Below, in pieces: positions 1-5,876 of a stretch of DNA of 8,459 nt (positions are counted from its first letter, which is position 1; every line of letters starts with the position of its first letter). A model generated the notes under the pieces. It was not told the origin of the DNA. It made no database searches and saw only the letters and a list, made by a program, of their open reading frames with translations. The translations under genes were made by a program, and so were the position numbers. The stretch is from an uncultured Acidobacteriota bacterium (GTDB lineage Bacteria; Acidobacteriota; Thermoanaerobaculia; Gp7-AA8), in contig CAMPKJ010000214.1 of the NCBI GenBank assembly GCA_946887105.1, positions 1 through 8,459 of the forward strand, written 5' to 3'.

Positions 1-1
1 T

Positions 2-1402
2 CAGCCTTCTCCCCTCCGCAGAGGGGAGAAGGTGCCGCAGGCGGATGAGGGGTCCCCCGACCCCTGGAGCGCCTTCGCCGCATCCATCGCGCGATTCGCG
101 GAGGCCTCTAGTCATCTCACCGTCTCCCAACTGATCGACCTCGTGGTTACGACGTGCGCGATCTATAACGTGTACGACGCGGCGGCGGATGGACTCCGGC
201 ATCGCCGCCATCTCGAGCACGTCCGCGCCATCGCCTTCGAGTACGACCTGCGCATCGGCGGCTCGGTGCGGCAGTTCGTCGACGAGATCGCGCGGCGCCG
301 CGCCGAGCCGGAGGAGATGGAGCCGAGCCTCGCGGACGAATCGCAGAACGCGGTGCGCATCCTGTCCGTGCATGCGGCGAAGGGGCTGGAGTTCGACACG
401 GTGATCCTCCCCGACCTCGCCTTTCCGACCACCAGCAGCGAGGCCACGCAGCTCTTCACGGTCGAGGAGCCGCGCAGCATCGTGCTCTCCGGACGCGCCG
501 AATCGATCTCCGCGAACTTCCGCTTCGCGGGGGAGGAAAAGCTGAAGAAGGTCAGCACGAGGCGCGAGGAGGCGGAGATGCGCCGCCTGTTCTACGTCGC
601 CGTCACGCGCGCGAAGACCGACGTCGTGTTCGTCTGCAATCTGCACGACGAGACGAAGAACACCGGATTCCTGAAATCGCTGAACGACGCCCTCGGCACC
701 GACAAAAGCACACTGGCCGCGATGTTTCCGGATGCGGGACGCGAGGTGCGCGATACCGGCATCGGCCCGGTGGCGTTCGAGCGCGTGGAGATTCACGCGG
801 CGGACACGCGCAAGCGTCCGCGGCTGCACGACGCGAAGCTGGAGGCGGAGCTCGCGTCCTCGCCGATCGTGCCGGTCGAGATTGCGTCACCGTCCGATGT
901 CGCGGAAACGCTCAGCGTCGCCGAAGTGGCGGCGCGCCGTGCCGGATCGCGCAACCGCGCCGCCGGCATCCTGCTGCACCGCGTGCTCGAGCTGTGGGAT
1001 GGCCGCTCCGACACCGAGCCGCTGCTGCGCCAGCTCGCCATCGAAGCCGCCGCGGATGCCGACTCGCTGACGCGCGTGCGCAAACGCCTCGCCACCATCG
1101 TCCGCTCGCCGATGCTGCAACGCATCGCCCGCGCGGAAACGGTCGGCCGCGAAGTCCCGGTGCACTTCGTCGAAGAAGGCACGCTCGTCGAGCGCCGCAT
1201 CGATCGCCTGCTGCGCGAAGACGCAAGCGACCTGGTCATCGACTACAAGAGCGGCACCGCCGATCCCAAACGCGTCGCGCGCGATCGCGAACAGGTCGAG
1301 CGCTACTGCCGCGCGGTTGCCGCAATGACCGGCCGCCCGTGCCACGGCGCGCTGTGGTACATCGATCTGGAGGGGGAGCAGGTGGTGGAGGTGGAGACGT
1401 AG
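2..1402 (+). CDS. addA: AddA/RecB-like UvrD-family helicase-nuclease, C-terminal part (5' end outside window)
   Basis: C-terminal portion of an ATP-dependent helicase-exonuclease that processes double-strand breaks for recombination. Numbering is from the GTG at 32, but the frame is open from the left edge, so that GTG is probably internal. Helicase motifs are at residues 108-131 (VRILSVHAAKGLEF, the motif V region) and 179-195 (EE..MRRLFYVAVTRAK, motif VI). A PD-(D/E)XK nuclease domain follows: GILLHRVLE with H316, RRIDRLL with D391, VIDYKSG with D404 and K406, and Q421/Y425 in EQVERYC. Full-length AddA proteins are about 1,100-1,200 residues, so over half, including the Walker A motif, lies upstream. 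Stop is TAG at 1400-1402. The order helicase then nuclease fits AddA or RecB; without the N-terminus and the partner gene (addB or recC) the exact class is inferred. A palindromic repeat is translated in frame just before the first recognisable helicase residues. Confidence 0.88.
   Translation, partial: QPSPLRRGEKVPQADEGSPDPWSAFAASIARFAEASSHLTVSQLIDLVVTTCAIYNVYDAAADGLRHRRHLEHVRAIAFEYDLRIGGSVRQFVDEIARRRAEPEEMEPSLADESQNAVRILSVHAAKGLEFDTVILPDLAFPTTSSEATQLFTVEEPRSIVLSGRAESISANFRFAGEEKLKKVSTRREEAEMRRLFYVAVTRAKTDVVFVCNLHDETKNTGFLKSLNDALGTDKSTLAAMFPDAGREVRDTGIGPVAFERVEIHAADTRKRPRLHDAKLEAELASSPIVPVEIASPSDVAETLSVAEVAARRAGSRNRAAGILLHRVLELWDGRSDTEPLLRQLAIEAAADADSLTRVRKRLATIVRSPMLQRIARAETVGREVPVHFVEEGTLVERRIDRLLREDASDLVIDYKSGTADPKRVARDREQVERYCRAVAAMTGRPCHGALWYIDLEGEQVVEVET
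5..32. repeat. Perfect 12-bp palindromic repeat with 4-nt loop inside the helicase gene
   Basis: Two exact 12-base arms, CCTTCTCCCCTC (5-16) and GAGGGGAGAAGG (21-32), flank the loop CGCA. The sequence continues as TGCCGCAGGCGGATGAGGGG (33-52). This looks like the short dispersed palindromic elements (hairpin plus a 'GGATGAGGGG' tail) scattered in many GC-rich genomes; that resemblance is from memory. It is unusual in being read through in frame, giving about 18 arginine-, proline- and glycine-rich residues without a stop. Only this copy is in the window. Confidence 0.7.
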
Positions 1403-1406
1403 GACG

Positions 1407-1511
1407 TCTCAAGGTCGCAAAGTCTCAAGGTCGCAAAGTCTCAAAGTCTCAAAGAGGCGGCAATCACGGGCTTTGCCACTTTGAGAATTTGCGACTTTGA
1501 GACTTTGCGAC
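1407..1511. repeat. Opposed arrays of an 8-bp unit (TCKCAARG) forming a 41-bp imperfect inverted repeat
   Basis: Six abutting octamers run from 1407 to 1454: TCTCAAGG, TCGCAAAG, TCTCAAGG, TCGCAAAG, TCTCAAAG, TCTCAAAG. After a 16-nt gap (1455-1470), five reverse-complement octamers run from 1471 to 1510: CTTTGCCA, CTTTGAGA, ATTTGCGA, CTTTGAGA, CTTTGCGA. Arm 1414-1454 pairs with arm 1471-1511 at 37 of 41 positions, plus one G-U pair in RNA. The block fills most of the spacer between the helicase gene and marC. It could end transcription by its hairpin, but there is no downstream T-run, so it is not a canonical intrinsic terminator. Its lower GC content than the surroundings suggests a dispersed repeat family. 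Confidence 0.9.
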
Positions 1512-1535
1512 TCCCCCGGCGTCGCCGCATACAAT
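1505..1535 (+). promoter_or_regulatory. Candidate promoter of the marC operon (TTGCGA - 19 - TACAAT)
   Basis: TACAAT at 1530-1535 matches the -10 consensus at five of six positions. TTGCGA at 1505-1510, inside the last octamer of the inverted array, is a four-of-six -35 match with a rather long 19-nt spacer. The -10 box ends six bases before the GTG at 1542, so transcription would begin at about the start codon itself, giving a leaderless mRNA. No Shine-Dalgarno sequence precedes the GTG; the bases between are all C. Confidence 0.5.
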
Positions 1536-1541
1536 CCCCCC

Positions 1542-2210
1542 GTGCCGCTGTCGAAAGTGATCCTGCTGTCCTTCATCGCGTTGATCACGATGGTCAATCC
1601 GCTCGCGGTCGTGCCGTCGTTCGTCGCGCTGACCGATCGTCTGTCCGGCAAGGGGCGCGCGCGCGTGGCGTTCGTCGCTTCGATGGCCTGCATCGTCGTG
1701 CTGACCACCTTCCTCGTCGCGGGCAACTGGGTGTTCCAGTTCTTCGGCATCACCGTGCCGGCGTTCCAGATCATGGGCGGGATCATCTTTTTCACGAATG
1801 CGCTGCACACGCTGGTCGAGACCGACGACCGCCGCGCCAGCAGTCTGGGCGGCGACAAGCACATGGCCAATCAGGACGTCGAGAAGGCGGAGATCGATCC
1901 GTCGTCGATCGCCGTCGTGCCGCTCGGCATCCCGATGCTCTCCGGACCCGGCGCGATCACCTCGACCATGCTGCTGGTCAACTCCTATCCGCGCTTCGAC
2001 CAGAAAATGGCCGTGGCCATCGCCATCATCGGCGTGGGCCTGGTCTGCTACATCGTGCTCCTCGGCGCCGTCCCGCTCTCGCGCGCGATCGGCGACCGCG
2101 GCCGCACCGTGTTCACCAAAGTGATGTCGCTGCTCCTCGGCGCCATCGGCATTCAGTTCATCATCAATGGATTGCGGCCGGTGCTGACCGAGATCATCCG
2201 TTCGTCGTAA
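1542..2210 (+). CDS. marC: MarC family integral membrane protein
   Basis: 222-residue inner-membrane protein of the MarC family. These proteins were once linked to multiple antibiotic resistance, but their transport activity is unproven. Family signatures are clear: MVNPLAVVPSFVALT (17-31) in the first helix, PLGIPMLSGPGAIT (127-140) and AIGIQFIINGL (201-211). About six hydrophobic segments are visible in two halves, joined by a charged loop at roughly 93-120. GTG 1542 is preferred because the protein then begins directly with the first helix (MPLSKVILLSF) and has the family's usual length. An ATG at 1497 would add 15 residues encoded partly by the upstream repeat. First gene of a plus-strand operon; the next gene starts 12 nt after the stop. 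Confidence 0.9.
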   Translation: MPLSKVILLSFIALITMVNPLAVVPSFVALTDRLSGKGRARVAFVASMACIVVLTTFLVAGNWVFQFFGITVPAFQIMGGIIFFTNALHTLVETDDRRASSLGGDKHMANQDVEKAEIDPSSIAVVPLGIPMLSGPGAITSTMLLVNSYPRFDQKMAVAIAIIGVGLVCYIVLLGAVPLSRAIGDRGRTVFTKVMSLLLGAIGIQFIINGLRPVLTEIIRSS

Positions 2211-2213
2211 GGA
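2209..2213 (+). promoter_or_regulatory. Shine-Dalgarno site for the DUF457-type gene
   Basis: AAGGA overlaps the end of the marC stop codon and lies nine bases before the ATG at 2223. It supports that start and translation from a shared marC transcript. Confidence 0.6.
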
Positions 2214-2222
2214 TTTCCACCC

Positions 2223-2873
2223 ATGTTCATCGGTCATCACGCAGCAGGCTTCGTCGCCAAACGCTTCGCTCCCGGCGTTTCGCTGGGCACGCTCTTCGCC
2301 GCGGCGATGCTGCTCGATCTCGTGTGGCCGCTGCTGCTGCTCGCGGGCGTCGAGCACGTGCGCATCGATCCGGGCAACACCGCCTTCACGCCGCTCGACT
2401 TCTACGACTACCCGTTCACGCACAGCCTCCTGAACGTCCTGGGCTGGTCGATCGCCGCGGCCGTCCTCTACCGGCTGATCCGCAAGTCGTGGACGAACGC
2501 GATCGTGGTCGGCGCGGCGGTGCTCAGTCACTGGGTGCTCGACTACGTCACCCATCGTCCCGATCTCCCGCTCTGGCCCGGCGGCCCGAAGGTGGGACTC
2601 GGACTGTGGAACTCGGTCGCGGGAACGATCGCGGTCGAAGTGGCGCTGTTCGTTCTCGCGCTCTGGCTCTATCTGCGCGCGACCACGCCGATCGACCGCA
2701 CCGGCTCGATCGCGCTCTGGGCGCTGGTGATCTTCGTGGCGATCGTCTACGCCGCCAACATCACCTCGCCGCCTCCGCCGAACCCGCGCATGATCGGCTA
2801 CGCCGGACTGGCGGCGTGGCTGTTCGTGCCGTGGGGCTACTGGATCGACCGGCATCGCCGGCTGCGCACGTGA
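2223..2873 (+). CDS. DUF457/YdjM-like membrane protein, predicted metal-dependent hydrolase type
   Basis: 216-residue multi-spanning membrane protein. It begins MFIGHHAAGF and carries several conserved polar residues among its helices: D32 in LLDLVWP, PFTHSLL with H67, LSHWVLDYVTHRPDLPL with H103, D107, H111 and D114, and GLGLWNS (126-131). The His/Asp pattern is that of the family annotated as membrane-bound metal-dependent hydrolases (DUF457/YdjM-like). No substrate is known, and the hydrolase label is an inference from motifs. About five to six hydrophobic stretches can be seen, including C-terminal helices at roughly 163-181 and 191-207. It has a good Shine-Dalgarno site, and its stop overlaps the next start as GTGA, so it is probably translationally coupled to the lipid kinase. 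Confidence 0.75.
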   Translation: MFIGHHAAGFVAKRFAPGVSLGTLFAAAMLLDLVWPLLLLAGVEHVRIDPGNTAFTPLDFYDYPFTHSLLNVLGWSIAAAVLYRLIRKSWTNAIVVGAAVLSHWVLDYVTHRPDLPLWPGGPKVGLGLWNSVAGTIAVEVALFVLALWLYLRATTPIDRTGSIALWALVIFVAIVYAANITSPPPPNPRMIGYAGLAAWLFVPWGYWIDRHRRLRT

Positions 2874-3748
2874 AGGCTCTCTTCGTCATCAACGAGCGCT
2901 CCGGCGCAAGGCGCGGATACGACATCGCGGACGTCATCCGGCGCGCCGCCGTGTTCGAGCACGAGATCGTCCCGTGCGGCCGCAAGGAGGATCTCGACGG
3001 GATCATCGCTGGCGCGGAACGCGACGGCGCCGATGTGGTGTTCGCGGTCGGCGGCGACGGCACGGTGCACGAAACGGCCAGGCGCCTGATCGGCCGCAAG
3101 CTCGCGCTCGGCGTCCTGCCGATCGGCTCCGGCAACGGATTCGCGCGCCACATCGGTCTTCCCGCCGATCCCACCGCCGCTCTCACCTCCTGTCGCGGCG
3201 GTCGCATCGAGACGATCGACACCGCAAGCGTGAACGGTCATCCGTTCGTCGGCGTGATGGGCATCGGCTTCGACGCCGTGGTCGCGGAACGCTTCGCATC
3301 GAGCAGCGTGCGCGGGCTGCAAACGTACCTGCGCGAAGGGCTGCACGCCTACACGGCGTTCCGGGCGGACCAGTACGACGTGACGGCGAACGGCGCGACC
3401 AAACGGCAGCGCGCGTTCGTGATCGCGGTGGCGAACTCCGGCCAGTACGGCAACAACGCGCGCGTCGCGCCGCTGGCATCGCTGCAGGACGGACTGCTCG
3501 ACGTCGTGATCGTCGATGACACGAACATCCTCAACGCCGCGTTTCTGATGGCCCGTCTGTTCTCCGGCTCATTCCATCGCGCGGCCGGCGTGACCACCGT
3601 GCAGACGACGGAGGTGACGATCCACCGCCCGGCTCCAGGCCCGGCGCATCTCGATGGCGAGCCGCTCATCCTCGGCGAAGATCTGCACGTGCGCATTGTG
3701 CCGCGTTCCCTGCGGCTGCTCGTGCCGGATTCCGCCGTCGCGTTCTAG
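2870..3748 (+). CDS. Diacylglycerol/sphingosine kinase-like lipid kinase (DAGK catalytic domain)
   Basis: 292-residue cytoplasmic lipid kinase that would transfer the ATP gamma-phosphate to a lipid hydroxyl. The N-terminal DAGK domain starts MKALFVINERSG; the nucleotide-binding motif is VGGDGTVHE (60-68), followed by PIGSGNGFARHIGLP (84-98). The C-terminal beta-rich lobe has ANSGQYGNNARVAP (188-201), LQDGLLDVVIV (205-215) and LDGEP (261-265), as in YegS/DgkB-type enzymes. Start GTG 2870 overlaps the preceding TGA by three bases. The reading frame is open far upstream, but homology begins exactly at this GTG. A short hairpin, CCGGC-ATC-GCCGG (2849-2861), lies just before the start. Whether the substrate is diacylglycerol, another glycerolipid or a sphingoid base cannot be read from sequence. 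Last gene of the plus operon; its stop lies 11 nt from the convergent arsC stop. Confidence 0.88.
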   Translation: MKALFVINERSGARRGYDIADVIRRAAVFEHEIVPCGRKEDLDGIIAGAERDGADVVFAVGGDGTVHETARRLIGRKLALGVLPIGSGNGFARHIGLPADPTAALTSCRGGRIETIDTASVNGHPFVGVMGIGFDAVVAERFASSSVRGLQTYLREGLHAYTAFRADQYDVTANGATKRQRAFVIAVANSGQYGNNARVAPLASLQDGLLDVVIVDDTNILNAAFLMARLFSGSFHRAAGVTTVQTTEVTIHRPAPGPAHLDGEPLILGEDLHVRIVPRSLRLLVPDSAVAF

Positions 3749-3759
3749 CGCAGCGATCC

Positions 3760-4176
3760 TCACAAGGTCTTCACGAGCTCGTCGATGCGCCGGCGCAGCT
3801 CATCGCGCGTCTCCGCGAATCGTTCGGGGCGTGTAGCCGGATCGTCCGGACCGTACGACGGATCCTCGATCGGCCAGTGCTCGATCCGCTTTGCACCCGG
3901 CGACATCGGGCAGTCCTGTGCGGCGGAGTCACACACGGTGACCACGACGTCGAACGGCTCGTTGAGGAACTGGTCGGCCGGCTTCGAGGTCTGCTCGCTC
4001 GCATCGATGCCCACATCCGCGAGCGCACGAATGGCCAGCGGATGCACCCATCCCGCGGGACGCGATCCCGCGGAGACGACATCGACCACGTCGCCGTGAT
4101 CGGCGCGCGCGAGGCCTTCGGCCATCTGCGAACGCGCGGCGTTGCCGGTGCAGAGGAAGAGAATTTTCTTTTTCAT
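3760..4176 (-). CDS. arsC: Arsenate reductase, thioredoxin-coupled (low-molecular-weight phosphatase fold)
   Basis: 138-residue cytoplasmic enzyme that would reduce arsenate to arsenite by a three-cysteine relay regenerated by thioredoxin. The CX5R phosphate loop is CTGNAARS, with nucleophile C9 and R15. The redox cysteines are C82 and C89 in VCDSAAQDCP, the same spacing as staphylococcal ArsC (C10/C82/C89). The catalytic Asp is D105 in WPIEDPS. Having both extra cysteines favours ArsC over a plain tyrosine phosphatase. The start ATG (4176-4174) overlaps the pdxH stop as ATGA, so it is the last gene of the four-gene minus operon. No arsR, arsB or acr3 is in the window, so induction by arsenic through a local regulator is not evident. 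Confidence 0.92.
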   Translation of the reverse strand: MKKKILFLCTGNAARSQMAEGLARADHGDVVDVVSAGSRPAGWVHPLAIRALADVGIDASEQTSKPADQFLNEPFDVVVTVCDSAAQDCPMSPGAKRIEHWPIEDPSYGPDDPATRPERFAETRDELRRRIDELVKTL

Positions 4177-4781
4177 GGGCTGAGTCGCTCGATGATCCAG
4201 TCCTTCGGCTCGCGCAACCGGTAGACGAAGCGATCGTGCAATCGATCGGTGCGGCCCTGCCAGAACTCGATCTCCACGGGAATGACGCGATAGCCACCCC
4301 AGTGCGGCGGGCGCGGGACCGGCCGGTCGCGATAGTTCGCCTCGAGCTCATGGAACCGCTGATCGAGATCGCCGCGGCCCGGAATGACGGCGCTCTGATT
4401 CGACGCCCACGCGCCGAGCTGGCTGCCGCGCGGCCGCGTCGCAAAATACGCGTCCGACTCCTCGGCGGTGGTCTTCACCGCCACGCCGTCGATGCGCACC
4501 TGCCGCTCGAGCGAGGCCCAGTAGAAGCAGAGCGAGACGCGCGGGTTCTCGCTGATCTGCATGCCCTTGCGGCTGTTGTAGTTCGTGAAGAACACGAAGC
4601 CGTGATCGTCGAAGCCCCTCAGCAGCGACGTGCGCGACGACACGATGCCATCGCTGCCGCACGTGGCCACCGTCATCGCCTCGACCGGCGCGGGCTGCCG
4701 CTGGCAGGCTTCCTCGTACCAGCGGGCGAACTGGCGGAATGGACTCTTGTCCAGATCGCTCTCGAGCAATGGTGCTGTCAA
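4173..4781 (-). CDS. pdxH: Pyridoxamine/pyridoxine 5'-phosphate oxidase
   Basis: FMN enzyme that oxidises pyridoxamine- or pyridoxine-5'-phosphate to pyridoxal 5'-phosphate with O2, the last step of vitamin B6 biosynthesis and salvage. With the TTG start at 4781 it has 202 residues, close to the family's usual 200-220. Visible motifs: SSRTSLLRGF (48-57) and FFTNYNSRKG (64-73) for FMN phosphate, LERQVRIDG (91-99), SQLGAWASNQS (120-130), and the C-terminal RLHDRFVYR...W..ERLSP (180-202), which is diagnostic for PdxH. The TTG start is chosen because it overlaps the Nudix stop as TTGA, is preceded by AGGAG at six bases, and begins the protein just before the conserved DLDKSPF. A longer frame reaches 4880, but those extra residues are Arg/Ala-rich, resemble no family sequence and overlap the Nudix gene. 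Confidence 0.95.
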   Translation of the reverse strand: MTAPLLESDLDKSPFRQFARWYEEACQRQPAPVEAMTVATCGSDGIVSSRTSLLRGFDDHGFVFFTNYNSRKGMQISENPRVSLCFYWASLERQVRIDGVAVKTTAEESDAYFATRPRGSQLGAWASNQSAVIPGRGDLDQRFHELEANYRDRPVPRPPHWGGYRVIPVEIEFWQGRTDRLHDRFVYRLREPKDWIIERLSP

Positions 4782-5344
4782 GACACACTCCTCTCGCGCC
4801 ACAGGCGCGCGATCTTTCGTAATACGCGTGCCGATTCGGGACCGGGCATCAGCTGCGCCGCGCGATCGAGCGTCACCCACGCGAGCTCATTCGATTCCGC
4901 GCGGTCCGCAATCGCCGCCTCGGGCGACGCCGTGCGGGCCAGATAACGGATGTCGAAATGCGCGTGATCGGGCTCGCCCTTCGCCGCGGGGATCGGATGG
5001 ATGTCGAGATCGAAGATGCCGTCCGTCAGCCGCACGAGATCGTGCAGGCCCGACTCTTCACGCCCTTCGCGCAACGCGGCCAGCTCCGGCGATTCCTCAC
5101 CTTCGACATGACCGCCCATCTGCAGCCAGCGATCGAGCCGCTTGTGATGGTGGAGCAGCAACCGGCCGCCGTCATCGACGACATAACAGCTGGCGGTGAA
5201 GTGTCCCGGCACGAAATGGCGGCGCGAGAACGCGTCATCGGCGCGCTCCAGCAGCGCCAGCATGGCCCGGCGATGCTCCGCTTCCGCCGCATCGTCTGCG
5301 GCGTATCCGCGAAGCTGGTCGAGCAATCGTTCCTTCCGTTCCAT
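4778..5344 (-). CDS. Nudix hydrolase
   Basis: 188-residue cytoplasmic Nudix-fold pyrophosphohydrolase. The full Nudix box runs from G78 to L100 and fits GX5EX7REUXEEXGU except for Gly at one hydrophobic position (REGREESGL). Glu93, Glu96 and Glu97 would bind the metal ion. An N-terminal helical region (1-40) precedes HFTASCYVVDDGGRLLLHHHKRLDRWLQMGGH, a pattern of a common uncharacterised subgroup; the substrate cannot be told from sequence. The ATG at 5344 is chosen; an in-frame TTG two codons earlier is possible, and neither has a clear Shine-Dalgarno sequence. It starts 13 nt after the DUF420 stop and its own stop overlaps the pdxH TTG, so it sits inside a tightly coupled operon. Confidence 0.88.
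   Translation of the reverse strand: MERKERLLDQLRGYAADDAAEAEHRRAMLALLERADDAFSRRHFVPGHFTASCYVVDDGGRLLLHHHKRLDRWLQMGGHVEGEESPELAALREGREESGLHDLVRLTDGIFDLDIHPIPAAKGEPDHAHFDIRYLARTASPEAAIADRAESNELAWVTLDRAAQLMPGPESARVLRKIARLWRERSVS
4788..4792 (-). promoter_or_regulatory. Shine-Dalgarno site deciding the TTG start of pdxH
   Basis: On the minus strand the sequence reads GAGAGGAG, then six bases, then TTGA. The AGGAG core is one of the best ribosome-binding sites in the window and lies inside the last codons of the Nudix gene. It supports TTG 4781 as the pdxH start rather than an upstream in-frame codon. Confidence 0.7.
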
Positions 5345-5357
5345 CAGCAAGAAGGCA

Positions 5358-5792
5358 TCAGTGCGACGGGAACCAATGATAGAGGAAGAAGTACACCAGC
5401 ACGCCCGTGACGGAGACGTACATCCAGAGCGGAAAGGTCCATCGCGCCACGCGCCGATGCTGCGGAACGCGCATCTTCAACCCGTTGTAAACGCTGAGGA
5501 TCGCCAGCGGCAGAATGACCACCGCCAGGATGGTGTGCGACCCGAGGATGCTCAGGTAGACGGTCCGCCAGACTCCCGTCCCGGCGAACTTCGTGACCAC
5601 CCCGCCGCGGATGGTGTGGTAGGTGACGTAGCAGATCAGGAAGAGCACCGAGCTCGTACATGCGGCGAGCATGAAGCGCTTGTGCTGCTGGATTTTCTTC
5701 TGCCGGATCAGGAAGTAACCAATCAGCAGGAACACGCCGCTGAGCGCATTGAGGGAGGCGTTGAGCGGCGGGAAGAACTCGACGGCGGTCAT
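5358..5792 (-). CDS. DUF420 family membrane protein (CtaM-like)
   Basis: 144-residue membrane protein with four predicted helices (roughly 11-29, 43-60, 78-101, 117-138). Family hallmarks: the histidines H37 (QQHKRFML), H59 (CYVTYHT), H86 (SHTILA) and H112 (QHRRVARWTFPLWMYVSVTGV). DUF420 includes CtaM, needed in Gram-positive bacteria for maturation of an aa3-type cytochrome oxidase. A role in respiratory oxidase assembly is therefore plausible, but no oxidase or haem gene is in the window. It is the first gene of the minus operon and starts 84 nt from the divergent polymerase gene. The ATG is preceded by a -10-like box and not by a Shine-Dalgarno sequence. Confidence 0.88.
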   Translation of the reverse strand: MTAVEFFPPLNASLNALSGVFLLIGYFLIRQKKIQQHKRFMLAACTSSVLFLICYVTYHTIRGGVVTKFAGTGVWRTVYLSILGSHTILAVVILPLAILSVYNGLKMRVPQHRRVARWTFPLWMYVSVTGVLVYFFLYHWFPSH

Positions 5793-5801
5793 GCGCGGCG
5801 C

Positions 5802-5807
5802 AGGGTA
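5802..5807 (-). promoter_or_regulatory. Candidate -10 box for the DUF420-Nudix-pdxH-arsC operon
   Basis: Minus-strand TACCCT (TANNNT type) ends nine bases before the ATG at 5792, so the 5' leader would be only a few bases. No convincing -35 box is present at 16-18 nt upstream; that position is occupied by one arm of the GGCGAAC/GTTCGCC dyad, as if it were activator-dependent or repressed there. Confidence 0.35.
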
Positions 5808-5812
5808 TCAGA

Positions 5813-5829
5813 GGCGAACCGCGTTCGCC
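5813..5829. promoter_or_regulatory. 7-3-7 inverted repeat, operator candidate between divergent genes
   Basis: GGCGAAC (5813-5819), CGC spacer, GTTCGCC (5823-5829): both arms match perfectly. It lies in the 84-bp region between the divergent DUF420 and polymerase starts, where it would cover the -35 zone of the minus promoter and sit upstream of the plus -35. Short dyads are common in GC-rich DNA, so regulatory function is inferred only from perfect symmetry and position. Confidence 0.4.
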
Positions 5830-5841
5830 GTGACGCCAGGC

Positions 5842-5870
5842 TTGTCACTCGCGCCGTTTCCGGCAACACT
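5842..5870 (+). promoter_or_regulatory. Candidate promoter of the primase-polymerase gene (TTGTCA - 17 - AACACT)
   Basis: TTGTCA (5842-5847) matches the -35 consensus at five of six positions and is separated by 17 nt from AACACT (5865-5870), a weak -10 that keeps the A at position 2 and T at position 6. The box ends six bases before the ATG, so the transcript would start at about A5877 and be leaderless; no Shine-Dalgarno sequence is seen. Confidence 0.45.
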
Positions 5871-5876
5871 CCGCTC

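Noticed and set aside
1414..1511. Classical intrinsic terminator after the helicase gene
   Set aside because: A very long stem is possible, but no T-run follows on the plus strand; the bases after it are C-rich. Called a repeat rather than a terminator.
1403..1541. CRISPR array in the repeat-rich spacer
   Set aside because: The units are 8 bp, directly abutting and inverted between arms. There are no unique spacers of constant length and no cas genes.
1464..2855. 463-codon minus-strand open frame opposite marC and the DUF457-type gene
   Set aside because: Its product is almost entirely Arg, Asp, Glu, His and Gln with no family resemblance, which is typical of the antisense of a GC-rich hydrophobic membrane gene. 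The plus strand carries two clear families over the same bases.
1481..2869. Long in-frame extension upstream of the lipid kinase, through marC and the DUF457-type gene
   Set aside because: Low-complexity Arg/Ala/Pro-rich translation in a shifted frame. Kinase homology begins exactly at GTG 2870, which overlaps the upstream stop.
3760..4176. Plain low-molecular-weight protein tyrosine phosphatase instead of ArsC
   Set aside because: C82 and C89 are both present with ArsC spacing, which ordinary phosphatases of this fold lack.
5196..5876. In-frame upstream extension of the polymerase
   Set aside because: It is antisense to the Nudix and DUF420 genes and shows no domain. ATG 5877 fits the domain start and has a promoter-like sequence just before it.
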